The position numbers and the translations under genes are program-made. A DNA stretch of 46,417 nt, taken from assembly GCF_003668875.1 (NCBI RefSeq), contig NZ_RAWM01000067.1, forward strand, positions 1 through 46,417, read 5' to 3'. Of the stretch, positions 23,107 to 30,963 are shown in pieces. Source of the stretch: Corallococcus interemptor. GTDB lineage: Bacteria > Myxococcota > Myxococcia > Myxococcales > Myxococcaceae. The number at the start of each line of letters is the position of its first letter. Position 1 is the stretch's first letter. The notes under the pieces are model-generated. The model was not told the DNA's origin. It did no database searches and saw only the letters and a program-made list of their open reading frames with translations.

Positions 23107-23164
23107 TGGACCATAAAGTCCATAACTCCTCGCCAGGGCGGGGGCGGACCAAGGGAGCGGCACC

Positions 23165-23914
23165 ATGGGCAGGCTCGACGGGAAGGTCGCGGTCGTCACG
23201 GGTGGAACCACGGGCATCGGCTTCGCGACGGCGAAGCGCTTCGCGCAGGAGGGGGCGAAGGTGTTCCTCATGAGCCGCCGGCAGGCGGAGGTGGACCGGG
23301 CGGTGCAGGAGATTGGCCACGGCGTGGTGGGCGTGCGCGGGGACGTGTCCGTGATGGCGGACCTGGACCGGTTCTACGCGCGGGTGAAGGAGGACGCGGG
23401 GCACGTGGACGTGGTGTTCGCCAACGCGGGCCTGGGCGAGTTCGTGGCGCTGGACGCCATCACGGAGGCGCACTTCGACAAGACGTTCAACGTCAACGTG
23501 AAGGGCACGCTGTTCACGGTGCAGAAGGCGCTGCCGCTCTTGAAGGACGGCGGCTCGGTCATCCTGACGGGCTCCACGGCGGGCTCGGACGGCTCGGCGG
23601 CGTTCAGCGTCTACGCGGCGACGAAGGCGGCCGTGCGCTCGTTCGCGCGCACCTGGGCCACGGACCTGAAGGGGCGGCGCATCCGGGTGAACACGCTCAG
23701 CCCGGGCCCCATCGACACGCCGGGACTCAACGGGCTGGTGGCCGGCGCGTTGGGGGAGAAGCAGATCAAGGACTACCTCACCAGCCTCATCCCGCTGGGC
23801 CGCATGGGGCAGCCGGACGAGGTGGCGAAGGCGGCGCTGTTCCTCGCCTCGGACGACAGCAGCTTCGTCAACGGCGCGGAGCTCTTCGTGGATGGTGGCG
23901 CCGGGCAGGTCTGA
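23165..23914 (+). CDS. SDR family NAD(P)-dependent oxidoreductase
   Basis: A 249-residue classical short-chain dehydrogenase. The cofactor motif is TGGTTGIG (about 12-19), then the NAG motif in FANAGLG, catalytic Ser in LTGSTAG near 138, and Tyr150-x3-Lys154 (YAATK). The C-terminal FVNGAELFVDGGAGQV is standard. An Arg in MSRRQ after strand 2 suggests NADPH preference. GGGAG upstream of the ATG is a good ribosome site. The substrate is unknown. Control by the divergent TetR regulator suggests a detoxification or secondary-metabolic role. Confidence 0.92.
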   Translation: MGRLDGKVAVVTGGTTGIGFATAKRFAQEGAKVFLMSRRQAEVDRAVQEIGHGVVGVRGDVSVMADLDRFYARVKEDAGHVDVVFANAGLGEFVALDAITEAHFDKTFNVNVKGTLFTVQKALPLLKDGGSVILTGSTAGSDGSAAFSVYAATKAAVRSFARTWATDLKGRRIRVNTLSPGPIDTPGLNGLVAGALGEKQIKDYLTSLIPLGRMGQPDEVAKAALFLASDDSSFVNGAELFVDGGAGQV

Positions 23915-23929
23915 AGCGGCGCGGGTGTC

Positions 23930-24160
23930 TCAGTCCGCCTTGCCGTCCGGGTTGGACGCGGCCAGCTTGCGCAGCTTCGCGGCGAAGGGGCTCTCGCCGT
24001 TCACCGGCAGCGGGCCACCGGCCATGCGCTGACGGCGGTCCATGGCGAGGGGGCCTTCAGGGGGGCCCTCCAGGGCTTCCTTCTCGAAGCGGTCCTGGCC
24101 GCTCAGCACGCGCCCCACGGGACGCGAACCACCGACGCGACGAAAGGGATCCACGGACAT
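23930..24160 (-). CDS. Small conserved-type hypothetical protein
   Basis: A 76-residue hydrophilic protein starting MSVDPFRRVGGSRPVGRV and ending KLRKLAASNPDGKAD, with no membrane helix. A GGAGG ribosome site 7 bases before the ATG and normal codon use support it as real. The longer frame reaching upstream is a shadow of the next gene. The function is unknown. It lies 29 bases downstream of the acyltransferase-like gene and may be co-transcribed with it. Confidence 0.6.
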   Translation of the reverse strand: MSVDPFRRVGGSRPVGRVLSGQDRFEKEALEGPPEGPLAMDRRQRMAGGPLPVNGESPFAAKLRKLAASNPDGKAD

Positions 24161-24189
24161 GGTGCCGACCTCCGGATGACACCCCGGTT

Positions 24190-25032
24190 CTACCGCGCTT
24201 CGGCCCCGGGTGCATCCCACCCGCTGGGGTCCTCCAGCGCGCCGCCGATGTGCCGCAGCACCCGGGCGGCCAGGTCCACGTCGATGAGGCGCGCGTCCCA
24301 CGTGCAGGTCAGCGTCATGGCCTTGCCCGGCACCAGCGCGCCGCCCTCCACCACCGGGACGTCCCGCACCAGCCCGGGCGCCAGCAAGAGCGGCACGCGC
24401 GTGTAGGGCACCATCGCCACGAAGCCCCGCTCCAACCCCAGCGAGCCCAGGTTCGTCACCGCCACGGAGCCGAACGGGTCGAACGGCATCCCCACCTTGC
24501 GCAGGTCCACGTTCAGGCCGTACCAGACGAAGGACAACAGCCGCAGCGCGGGGCCCATCAACCATCCGGGCAACAGCGACGAGCGGCGCTTGCCCCGTTC
24601 AATCTCCACGTCCTCGCGCGCGCGGACCCGCGACACCCGCGACTCCATGGCGTCCGCCAGGTCCTCTAGCGACCTCTGGTCCGCGCGGTGCACGGTGGCG
24701 GTGGTCAGGTCCACGCGCGACGCGCCGCTCGCCGGCTGCACCACCAGCACGCAGACGCCCACGTCCTCGCGCAGCCAGGGACGCTGGCCGCGCAGCACGA
24801 CATTGGCCTCCGGGTAGCGGCCGAGCGCGTCCGCCGCGGCCTTCGCCACCAGGTGCGTCACCGTCAGCCGGCGGCCGGTGCGCGTGCGGTGCGTGGCCAT
24901 GAAGGCGAGCGCCGGCTCCATGCGGACCTCCAGCGACGCATAGGCGGTGGGGTCCCTGGGCGCGCGCCACGTCCCCAGCGCGAGCTTGCGCAGGGCACTG
25001 GCCGGGGGCGCGGAGTGGAGGTCCAGGTTCAT
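24190..25032 (-). CDS. 2-oxoacid dehydrogenase E2 acyltransferase-like protein, catalytic His absent
   Basis: A 280-residue protein resembling the trimeric catalytic domain of dihydrolipoyl acyltransferases. It has an early RMEPALAFMA and LTVTHLVAKAAADAL helix, PEANVVLRG, and a late MTLTCTWDARLIDVDLAARVL strand-helix. In active enzymes the last element reads DHRxxDG; here it is DARLIDVD, so the catalytic His is replaced by Ala and the Gly by Val. No lipoyl or peripheral-subunit-binding domain is present. It is therefore probably a non-catalytic or repurposed acyltransferase-fold protein. ATG 25032 is chosen; GTG 25056 is an in-frame alternative. It diverges from the DUF1684 gene. Confidence 0.75.
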   Translation of the reverse strand: MNLDLHSAPPASALRKLALGTWRAPRDPTAYASLEVRMEPALAFMATHRTRTGRRLTVTHLVAKAAADALGRYPEANVVLRGQRPWLREDVGVCVLVVQPASGASRVDLTTATVHRADQRSLEDLADAMESRVSRVRAREDVEIERGKRRSSLLPGWLMGPALRLLSFVWYGLNVDLRKVGMPFDPFGSVAVTNLGSLGLERGFVAMVPYTRVPLLLAPGLVRDVPVVEGGALVPGKAMTLTCTWDARLIDVDLAARVLRHIGGALEDPSGWDAPGAEAR

Positions 25033-25093
25033 GGAAGGTTTCTCAAGCCTTTGCACGGAGGACCGGCCGCGCGCAACCCGGCCGGGCTCCTGC

Positions 25094-25099
25094 TAGACA
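25094..25099 (+). promoter_or_regulatory. -10-like element of a possible leaderless promoter
   Basis: TAGACA lies 8 bases before the ATG of the DUF1684 gene, which has no Shine-Dalgarno sequence. The spacing would place the transcription start at or next to the start codon. No good -35 is visible. Confidence 0.4.
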
Positions 25100-25107
25100 T
25101 TGGCCGC

Positions 25108-26034
25108 ATGAGCACCCTCGCCCTGGTCCTGTCCCTGGCCCTGCAGGCCTCGCCGCCCGCGAAGCCGCTGCCGAAACCCGCCGCGCAGGCCGCGCCCAGG
25201 AAGGCCCCCGCGGAGGACGTCGCCGCCGCCACCCAGGCGTGGCACGCCGAGCGGCTGCAGCGCCTGACGTCGCCGGACGGCTGGCTCACGCTGGTGGGGC
25301 TCACCTGGCTGAAGGAGGGCGAGCAGACGGCCGGCTCCGCGCCCGGCAGCGCGGTGGTCCTGCCCGCGCCGGCGCCGTCCAGGGCGGGCACCTTCGTGCG
25401 CAAGGGTGACAGCGTGAGCTTCCAGCCCGCGCCCGGAGCGGCCTTCACGCTGGAGGGCAAGCCCTTCACGGGGGGGGCGCTGAAGACAGACGAAAAAGGC
25501 GCGCCGGACGTGCTGCGCCTGGGCAGCGTGAACTTCCAGGTCATCCGCCGCCAGGACCGGCTGGGCGTGCGCGTGAAGGATTCAGAGGCCGCCGCGCGCA
25601 AGCAGTTCCACGGCATCCCGCTGTATCCCGCCAGCGCGGACTGGAAGGTGGAGGCGCGGCTGGTGCCGGATGAAAAGCCGCGCATGCTCAGCGTGCCCAC
25701 GGTGCTGGGCTACTCGGAGGAGATGAAGTCCGCCGGCACGCTCGTCTTCACGGTGGCGGGCAAGGAGTACCGGCTGATGCCCGTGGCGGAGGACGGCTCG
25801 GACGAGCTGTTCATCATCTTCGGCGATGAGACGAACCGCGACGCCACCTATGGCGCGGGCCGCTTCCTCGAAGCGCCGCTGCCGGACAAGGACGGGCGCG
25901 TCGTGCTGGACTTCAACCGCGCCTACAATCCGCCGTGCGCCTTCACGCGCTTCGCCACCTGCCCGCTGCCTCCGCGCGGCAACCGCCTGGCCGTGCGCGT
26001 GGAGGCCGGTGAGAAGCGCGCGGGAGACCACTGA
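25108..26034 (+). CDS. DUF1684 domain-containing exported protein
   Basis: A 308-residue protein. A short hydrophobic leader (MSTLALVLSLALQASP) is followed by a Lys/Pro/Ala-rich linker. The DUF1684 domain then runs to the end: GWLTLVGLTWLKEGEQTAGSA, an RRQDRLGVRVKDSEA strand, FHGIPLYPA, and the family's terminal signature TYGAGRFLEAPLP...DFNRAYNPPCAF...CPLPPRGNRL. Structure-level function is unknown for the family. The leader suggests export to the periplasm. The ATG is chosen over upstream in-frame codons because these lie within the divergent gene. It ends 8 bases from the convergent roadblock gene. Confidence 0.85.
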   Translation: MSTLALVLSLALQASPPAKPLPKPAAQAAPRKAPAEDVAAATQAWHAERLQRLTSPDGWLTLVGLTWLKEGEQTAGSAPGSAVVLPAPAPSRAGTFVRKGDSVSFQPAPGAAFTLEGKPFTGGALKTDEKGAPDVLRLGSVNFQVIRRQDRLGVRVKDSEAAARKQFHGIPLYPASADWKVEARLVPDEKPRMLSVPTVLGYSEEMKSAGTLVFTVAGKEYRLMPVAEDGSDELFIIFGDETNRDATYGAGRFLEAPLPDKDGRVVLDFNRAYNPPCAFTRFATCPLPPRGNRLAVRVEAGEKRAGDH

Positions 26035-26042
26035 GCCCGGCC

Positions 26043-26942
26043 TCAGAGCTGGATGGTCTTCTCCACGTCCGCCATGCGGAAGCGCGCCATGGCCAGGTTC
26101 GAGTTCGCGCGGTGCAGCGCGATGTAGAGGAACAGGCCCTCGCGCGCCGCGAGCGGGCGGATGATGTGGTACTGCTCGCCCAGGGTGATGAGCATGTCCT
26201 CGATGCGGTCCTTGATGCCCAGGGCCTTCATCGTCTTCAGCTTGGCGCGCATCACCTCGGTGTTGCCCGCGGCCGCCGCCTCGACGTTGAACGTCGCGTT
26301 GCCGCCCACGCTGCCCAGGGTCATCCCGCTGTTGGCATCCGCGAGACAGACCGCGAACGCTCCCTCAATCTTCATCGCCTCTTCCAGCGCCTGCTTCACG
26401 TTCGCCATGACTTCACCTTCCAGTAGGACGGGGGGACCCGAGGGGGACTGCGACTGCGTAACGGCAGGCTGCGGTTGCATCGTGTCGGCGGTGAGCTCCG
26501 CCAGCTCGAACGTCAGCTGGCTGGAGTAGGAGCGGGGCTGCGGGACGAAGAGGGCCTGCGCCTCCGTCAGCCCGAAGAGCGTGTCCAGCTGCGCGCGCAC
26601 GTGGTGGCAGAGCAGGTCGCGCAGCGTGTCGCGCGGCACCAGGCCCCACGACACCAGCGTCTCGCAGAAGTTGCCGCCGCTCTTGCGGCACTCCGCCATC
26701 ACCTGCTCGACGTCCTCGCGGCTCACCAGCTTCGCGTCGATGAGCGCCGTGGAGAAGCTGCGCGCGCCCGGGCCGGTGAGCACCGTCCACGCCACCTTGT
26801 GCTCCACCACGAAGATGCGGCCGGAGACCGTGGCGGACTTCACCACCACCTCGCCGCCCATCTTGCTCTCCAGCGCTTCGGTCAGCACGGCCCGGACGAC
26901 CTGACGGGGCGGGGACACCACGGTACGGGGGGCCGGATTCAT
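26043..26942 (-). CDS. DUF4388-like and roadblock/LC7 domain protein
   Basis: A 299-residue cytoplasmic protein. The N-terminal half (about 20-150) resembles DUF4388/PATAN-type modules of myxobacteria (a GRIFVVEHKVAWTVLTGPG stretch, then helices). The C-terminal ~120 residues form a roadblock/LC7 domain: a long helix (ANVKQALEEAMKIEG), AVCLADANSGMTLGSV, and YHIIRPLAAREGLFLYIAL. Roadblock proteins in this group bind small Ras-like GTPases of the MglA type or act as scaffolds, so a role in polarity or GTPase regulation is possible. GTG 26954 is an alternative start. A candidate promoter lies at 27024-27051. Confidence 0.7.
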   Translation of the reverse strand: MNPAPRTVVSPPRQVVRAVLTEALESKMGGEVVVKSATVSGRIFVVEHKVAWTVLTGPGARSFSTALIDAKLVSREDVEQVMAECRKSGGNFCETLVSWGLVPRDTLRDLLCHHVRAQLDTLFGLTEAQALFVPQPRSYSSQLTFELAELTADTMQPQPAVTQSQSPSGPPVLLEGEVMANVKQALEEAMKIEGAFAVCLADANSGMTLGSVGGNATFNVEAAAAGNTEVMRAKLKTMKALGIKDRIEDMLITLGEQYHIIRPLAAREGLFLYIALHRANSNLAMARFRMADVEKTIQL

Positions 26943-27023
26943 GGGGGAGTCCACAGAGACCGTCCGTGATAGCGCAGTCCGTCAAGGAGGCGTTGCGCTC
27001 CTGATGATAAGCAATGGAGCTGC

Positions 27024-27051
27024 ATAATAGCAACTCAGCTGTAAAAGTCAG
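27024..27051 (-). promoter_or_regulatory. Candidate promoter for the roadblock gene
   Basis: Read leftwards: -35 CTGACT (27051-27046), a 16-base spacer and -10 TATTAT (27029-27024), 5 of 6 matches to consensus, in an A/T-rich stretch about 80 bases before the start codon. Confidence 0.45.
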
Positions 27052-27286
27052 GGAATGAATGACTCCCCTGGGGTTGGTGAAACCCCGTACAGACGTCTGA
27101 GTGTCTTGTACCGGAGGCCCAAAGACAACGGAACAATTCCAGAGGAGCAAAAACCCGACGCATGCTCCAGACAACGCAATGCGGCGGACGGATGACGGGT
27201 CCGCTCGCCAACAGTTTCCCTCTGGGGACGGGGGCAGGCAGGCGCCGCCAGGCGGCGGAAATCCGTTCTGACGCGGCGCACGTAGA

Positions 27287-27317
27287 GGCCCCAGGGCGCC
27301 TGGAGCACCCTGGGGCC
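27287..27317 (-). terminator. Hairpin after the DJ-1/PfpI gene
   Basis: Perfect 10-bp stem GGCCCCAGGG and CCCTGGGGCC with an 11-base loop, 38 bases past the stop of the leftward DJ-1 gene. The position fits a terminator, without a U tract. Confidence 0.6.
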
Positions 27318-27354
27318 TGGGTCCTGTTGGACCATGTTTCGCCTGGGTGTTGGC

Positions 27355-27933
27355 TCAGTGCACTGGCGGTGCGCGGTCCGCGGCCGCTTCGGGGGCCAGA
27401 GGTGACTCCAGACGTGGGGCGATGCCGTCCTTCAGCTGGCGCAGCAGGGCGGCGCAGAAGGCGTCCAGGTCGTCCGGCTTGCGGGACGTGATGAGGTTGC
27501 CGTCCTCCACCACCTGGCGATCCACCCAGCGTGCGCCGGCGTTGATGAGGTCCGTCTTGATGGAGGGGAACGACGTGACGGTGCGCTCGTCCGCGATGTC
27601 CGCCTCCACCAGCATCCACGGTGCGTGGCAGACGGCGGCGATGGGCTTGTCCGCCTTGAAGAAGTCGCGCACGAAGCCGACCATGGAGATGTCCATGCGC
27701 AGGTGGTCCGGCGAATAGCCGCCGGGGATGACCAGCGCGGCGAAGTCCGCGGCCTTCAGCTCCTTCACGGCCTTCTCCGTGCGGATTTCGGCGCCCTTCT
27801 TCCCCTTGAGCGTCTTGCCCGCCTCCACACCGATGACGACGGGCTCGTGGCCCGCCTGCTTGAGCTTGTCGTAGGGGACCTGGAACTCGGAGTCCTCGAA
27901 GTCGTTGGCCACGATGAATGCGATGCGCGCCAT
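27355..27933 (-). CDS. DJ-1/PfpI family protein
   Basis: A 192-residue protein of the PfpI/YhbO branch. The start MARIAFIVANDFEDSEF contains the conserved acidic residue after strand 1, and the nucleophile elbow AAVCHAPW places Cys102-His103. VIPGGYSPDHLR and a late TSRKPDDLDAF helix are also typical. Members act as stress-induced glyoxalase- or deglycase-like enzymes or as proteases. Which activity applies here is not clear. A ~25-residue Ala/Pro tail extends the usual length. It is divergent from the PQQ-type dehydrogenase gene, with ~165 bases between start codons. Confidence 0.9.
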   Translation of the reverse strand: MARIAFIVANDFEDSEFQVPYDKLKQAGHEPVVIGVEAGKTLKGKKGAEIRTEKAVKELKAADFAALVIPGGYSPDHLRMDISMVGFVRDFFKADKPIAAVCHAPWMLVEADIADERTVTSFPSIKTDLINAGARWVDRQVVEDGNLITSRKPDDLDAFCAALLRQLKDGIAPRLESPLAPEAAADRAPPVH

Positions 27934-28087
27934 GGAACTGCCTCCCGCCTGGGCGTTGGTGTCGTTGAACCCGCCCGAGCAAGGTGCCCACGACAGGGGC
28001 CGCGACAACGCCGTCCGGCACCGTCTTCCGGTCGCGAATGCGCTCGCCTGCCCCCCTTCCGGGTCGGTAGGCCCCGTTCACCAACGC

Positions 28088-28093
28088 TAGATT
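28088..28093 (+). promoter_or_regulatory. -10-like element of a possible leaderless promoter
   Basis: TAGATT ends 6 bases before the ATG of the sugar dehydrogenase gene. No ribosome site lies between, so transcription and translation may start at the same base. The -35 is not recognisable. Confidence 0.45.
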
Positions 28094-28099
28094 GTCCGC

Positions 28100-29281
28100 A
28101 TGCGCTCCCGCCGCCTGCTCCTGTCCGCCCTCGTGGTGCTCACCGCCTCCGCCTCCGGCTGCCGCAGGAGCCAGGCGCAGGGCACGGCCTCCGCCGCGGA
28201 CTGCGTCCTGATGGAGGACGGCTGGGGCCAGGACGGCAGCGCGCCCGTCACCGTGGACGTGGTGGCCGAAGGGCTGGAGGTCCCCTGGGGCGTGGCCTTC
28301 CTGCCGGGCACGCCAGGCTCGGCCGCCGACGCGCTCATCACCGAGCGGCCCGGCCGCGTGCGCCTGCTGCGTGGAGGCCAGCTGCAGCCGGGCGCCGTGG
28401 CCACGCTGCCCCTGACGGCCAACGGAGAGGGCGGCCTCCTGGGCATCGCCGCGCACCCGGACTTCGCGACGAACCGGTGGTTCTACCTGTACGTCACCAC
28501 CCAGGCGGACGGGAAGGCGCAGAACCGGGTGGAGCGCTGGACGCTGTCGCCGGACGGCACGAGCGCGACCTTCGAGCGCGTCATCTACGGGAACATCCCG
28601 TCCGCGAAGTACCACGACGGCGGGCGGCTGCGCTTCGGGCCGGACGGCATGCTGTACGTGGGCACGGGCGACTCGCGCGACCCGGACCTGTCCCAGGACG
28701 TGATGAACCCCGCGGGCAAGCTGCTGCGCCTGACGCCGGACGGCGCGGTGCCCCAGGACAATCCCTTTCCCAACTCACCCGCGTTCCTCACGGGCGTGCG
28801 CAACACGCAAGGCTTTGACTGGAAGGACGCCACCACGCTGTACGTCACCGACCACGGCCCCAGCGGCGAGACGATGCGCTTTGGCCACGACGAGGTGAAC
28901 GTGGTGAAGGCGGGCGACAACCTGGGCTGGCCCGGCATCTATTCGTGCGAGACGCAAGCCGGGCGCATCACCCCGTCGCTCACCTTCGACGACGCGGCCC
29001 CCCCGGGCGGCGCCGCAGTCTACACGGGCAGCGCCATCCCGGAGTGGACGGGGTCGCTGCTGGTGGGGACGCTCAAGTCCAAGCACCTGCACCGGGTGGA
29101 GTTCGATGCGAACGAGCCCCGGCGCGTGGCGAAGCACGAGGTGTACCTGCGCGACACCTGGGGCCGCCTGCGCGACGTGCTGATGGGCCCGGACGGCCAC
29201 CTGTACGTCACCACCAGCAACTGCGACGGCCGGGGCGAGTGCGGCCCGAAAAAGGACCTGCTCCTGCGCGTGCGGCGCTAA
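28100..29281 (+). CDS. PQQ-dependent sugar dehydrogenase-like lipoprotein
   Basis: A 393-residue lipoprotein (lipobox ASASGC near residue 21) of the soluble glucose dehydrogenase or Asd-type six-bladed propeller family. Characteristic blocks are VPWGVAFLPG, GEGGLLGIAAHPDF, YHDGGRLRFGPDGMLYVGTGD, LRLTPDG, VRNTQGFDW, HGPSGE and DEVNVVKAGDNLGWP, in the usual order with family-typical length. PQQ binding residues (the His in KYHDGG and Arg in GVRNTQG) appear present, so a dehydrogenase acting on sugars in the periplasm or at the outer membrane is likely. The substrate is unknown. The stop TAA overlaps the convergent permease stop. Confidence 0.88.
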   Translation: MRSRRLLLSALVVLTASASGCRRSQAQGTASAADCVLMEDGWGQDGSAPVTVDVVAEGLEVPWGVAFLPGTPGSAADALITERPGRVRLLRGGQLQPGAVATLPLTANGEGGLLGIAAHPDFATNRWFYLYVTTQADGKAQNRVERWTLSPDGTSATFERVIYGNIPSAKYHDGGRLRFGPDGMLYVGTGDSRDPDLSQDVMNPAGKLLRLTPDGAVPQDNPFPNSPAFLTGVRNTQGFDWKDATTLYVTDHGPSGETMRFGHDEVNVVKAGDNLGWPGIYSCETQAGRITPSLTFDDAAPPGGAAVYTGSAIPEWTGSLLVGTLKSKHLHRVEFDANEPRRVAKHEVYLRDTWGRLRDVLMGPDGHLYVTTSNCDGRGECGPKKDLLLRVRR

Positions 29282-30081
29282 CTCACGCTCTCCGCGCTGT
29301 AGCGGGCCAGCAGGCCCGTGCGCACCGCGTAGCGGTAGACGCGCTGGAAGACCCAGGCCGCCAGCACGATGTCCAGGAGCGCCAGCGCGAAGCCCCACCC
29401 GAGCGTGGCGCCGGAGAACTCGCCGCCGGCCACCAGCGTGCGCACGCCCTCGAAGACGTAGGACGGGGGCAACAGCTTCGCCACCCACTGCATCCACTCC
29501 GGCAGCGTGGACAGCGGATAGAAGACGCCCACGAACGGGGACAGCAGGCTGGGGATGGGCCAGACGAACCACTCCGACGCGGGCCCCAACCTCAAGACCA
29601 TCGCGCTGCTCAGGATGCCCAGCGCGATGCCGAAGAGGAACAGCACCATCACGAAGGGGATGAACAGCGCTCCGTACGCGGCGAAGGACAGGCCGAACAC
29701 CGTGGTGGACAACAGCAGCATGACGACGAGGCCAATGGCGCTGGTGGCGATGCTCGTCACCACCAGGCCGCCCACGTACTCCGGCAGCGTGAGCGGCGTG
29801 GCGAAGACGTTGAGGAAGTTGCGCGACCAGACGTCCTCGAAGAAGCCCGTGGTGAGCCCCTGCATCACGCGCGCGAAGAAGTCCCAGAGCAGCACCGCGC
29901 CCAGCAGCGCCGGCACGAAGTCGTAGCCGGAGGAGGCCACCTCGTTGAGGTACCGGGTCATGAAGCCCCACAGCACCATGTCCACGGCCACCCAGGCGAA
30001 CAGCGGAACCACGCGCGCGAAGTTGCCCCTGTAGAGATAGAACTGGCGCAGCGCGATGCCCGCGACGTGGTCCAGGTTCAT
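29278..30081 (-). CDS. ABC-2 type exporter permease
   Basis: A 267-residue inner-membrane protein with six hydrophobic segments in the ABC-2 arrangement. The end of helix 5 and the following loop carry PLSTLPEWMQWVAKLLPPSYVFEGVR, the usual ABC-2 signature. It should form the membrane part of an exporter with the ATPase encoded immediately upstream, whose TGA overlaps this ATG (ATGA). The exported molecule cannot be told; related pairs export drugs, polysaccharide precursors or lipids. Confidence 0.9.
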   Translation of the reverse strand: MNLDHVAGIALRQFYLYRGNFARVVPLFAWVAVDMVLWGFMTRYLNEVASSGYDFVPALLGAVLLWDFFARVMQGLTTGFFEDVWSRNFLNVFATPLTLPEYVGGLVVTSIATSAIGLVVMLLLSTTVFGLSFAAYGALFIPFVMVLFLFGIALGILSSAMVLRLGPASEWFVWPIPSLLSPFVGVFYPLSTLPEWMQWVAKLLPPSYVFEGVRTLVAGGEFSGATLGWGFALALLDIVLAAWVFQRVYRYAVRTGLLARYSAESVS

Positions 30082-30848
30082 GGCGCTTCGCTCCTCTCCA
30101 GCGACAGCGGTTCGTTGGCCACGGCGATGAACAGCTCCTCCAGCGTGGCCTTGCCGTGCTCTCGGGGCAGCGTCCTGGGGTCTCCCTCCAGCAGCACCCG
30201 GCCGCGCGCCAGGAAGAGGACGCGGTCGCAGACGGACTCCACCTCGTACATGTTGTGGGACGTCCACAGCACGCTGCTGTCGCCCTGCGCGGCGAAGGCC
30301 TTGATGCGGGTGCGGATGTCCAGCGCGGTGGCCGGGTCCAGCGACGCGGTGGGCTCGTCCAGCAGGAGCAGGCGGGGCTCGTTGAGCATGGCCTTGGCCA
30401 GGGACACGCGCGTCTGCTCGCCAGAGGACAGCACGCCGCACTTGGTGTCGCGGAAGCGCTTCAGGTCGTACTGCTCCAGCAGGGACTCGATGCGGGCGGA
30501 CAGCCCCTTCACGCCGTAGATGAGGCCGAAGACGCGCAGGTTCTGCGCCACGGTGAGGTTGCCGGGCAGGGGCGAGTAGACGGCGGCGAAGTTGGTGCGG
30601 GACAGGGCCTTGACCCGCTGGGTCTCCAGGTCCGTGCCCTCGATGGCGATGGTGCCGGAGGTGGGCTGGAGCACGCCCAGGAGCATGTTGATGGTGGTGC
30701 TCTTGCCCGCGCCGTTGGGTCCCAACAGCCCCACGATTTCGTTTCGGCGCACATGGAAGGAGATGCCATCCACGGCCGCCCGGCCGCCGTACGTCTTGCG
30801 CAGGGCCGTGACGGAGAGCACCAGGGGGTCCAGCGAGCCGGATTTCAT
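30078..30848 (-). CDS. ABC transporter ATP-binding protein
   Basis: A 256-residue ATPase with complete motifs: Walker A GPNGAGKST near residue 43, a signature reading LSSGEQTRVSLAKAM, Walker B LLLLDEPTASLDP and switch His in TSHNMYEVE. Sequence and length match DrrA/CcmA-like export ATPases. It is the first gene of the two-gene exporter operon with the 29278 permease. ATG 30848 is chosen because longer frames lack ABC-type sequence. It is divergent from the antiporter gene. Confidence 0.92.
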   Translation of the reverse strand: MKSGSLDPLVLSVTALRKTYGGRAAVDGISFHVRRNEIVGLLGPNGAGKSTTINMLLGVLQPTSGTIAIEGTDLETQRVKALSRTNFAAVYSPLPGNLTVAQNLRVFGLIYGVKGLSARIESLLEQYDLKRFRDTKCGVLSSGEQTRVSLAKAMLNEPRLLLLDEPTASLDPATALDIRTRIKAFAAQGDSSVLWTSHNMYEVESVCDRVLFLARGRVLLEGDPRTLPREHGKATLEELFIAVANEPLSLERSEAP

Positions 30849-30963
30849 CAGGGCCGCTGCTGTACCACGCGGACCTCCGGCGACGAAAAGCGGACGGTGG
30901 CCGTGCACGGTCCGCATGAATCTGGAAAACTTCGCGCCCTCCCTTGGTCCCAGTGGAGTCGCC

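Larger units (their letters stand above)
26955..27354. other. Intergenic region with promoter and hairpins
   Basis: About 400 bases with no supported gene. They hold a candidate leftward promoter (27024-27051), a cluster of dyads at 27064-27114 and a strong hairpin at 27287. A and T content is clearly higher around 26995-27060 than in the flanking genes. Confidence 0.5.

Noticed and set aside
27048-27335. A 95-codon leftward frame in the gene-free region
   Set aside because: It crosses a strong hairpin and several dyads, has no ribosome site, and encodes no recognisable feature.
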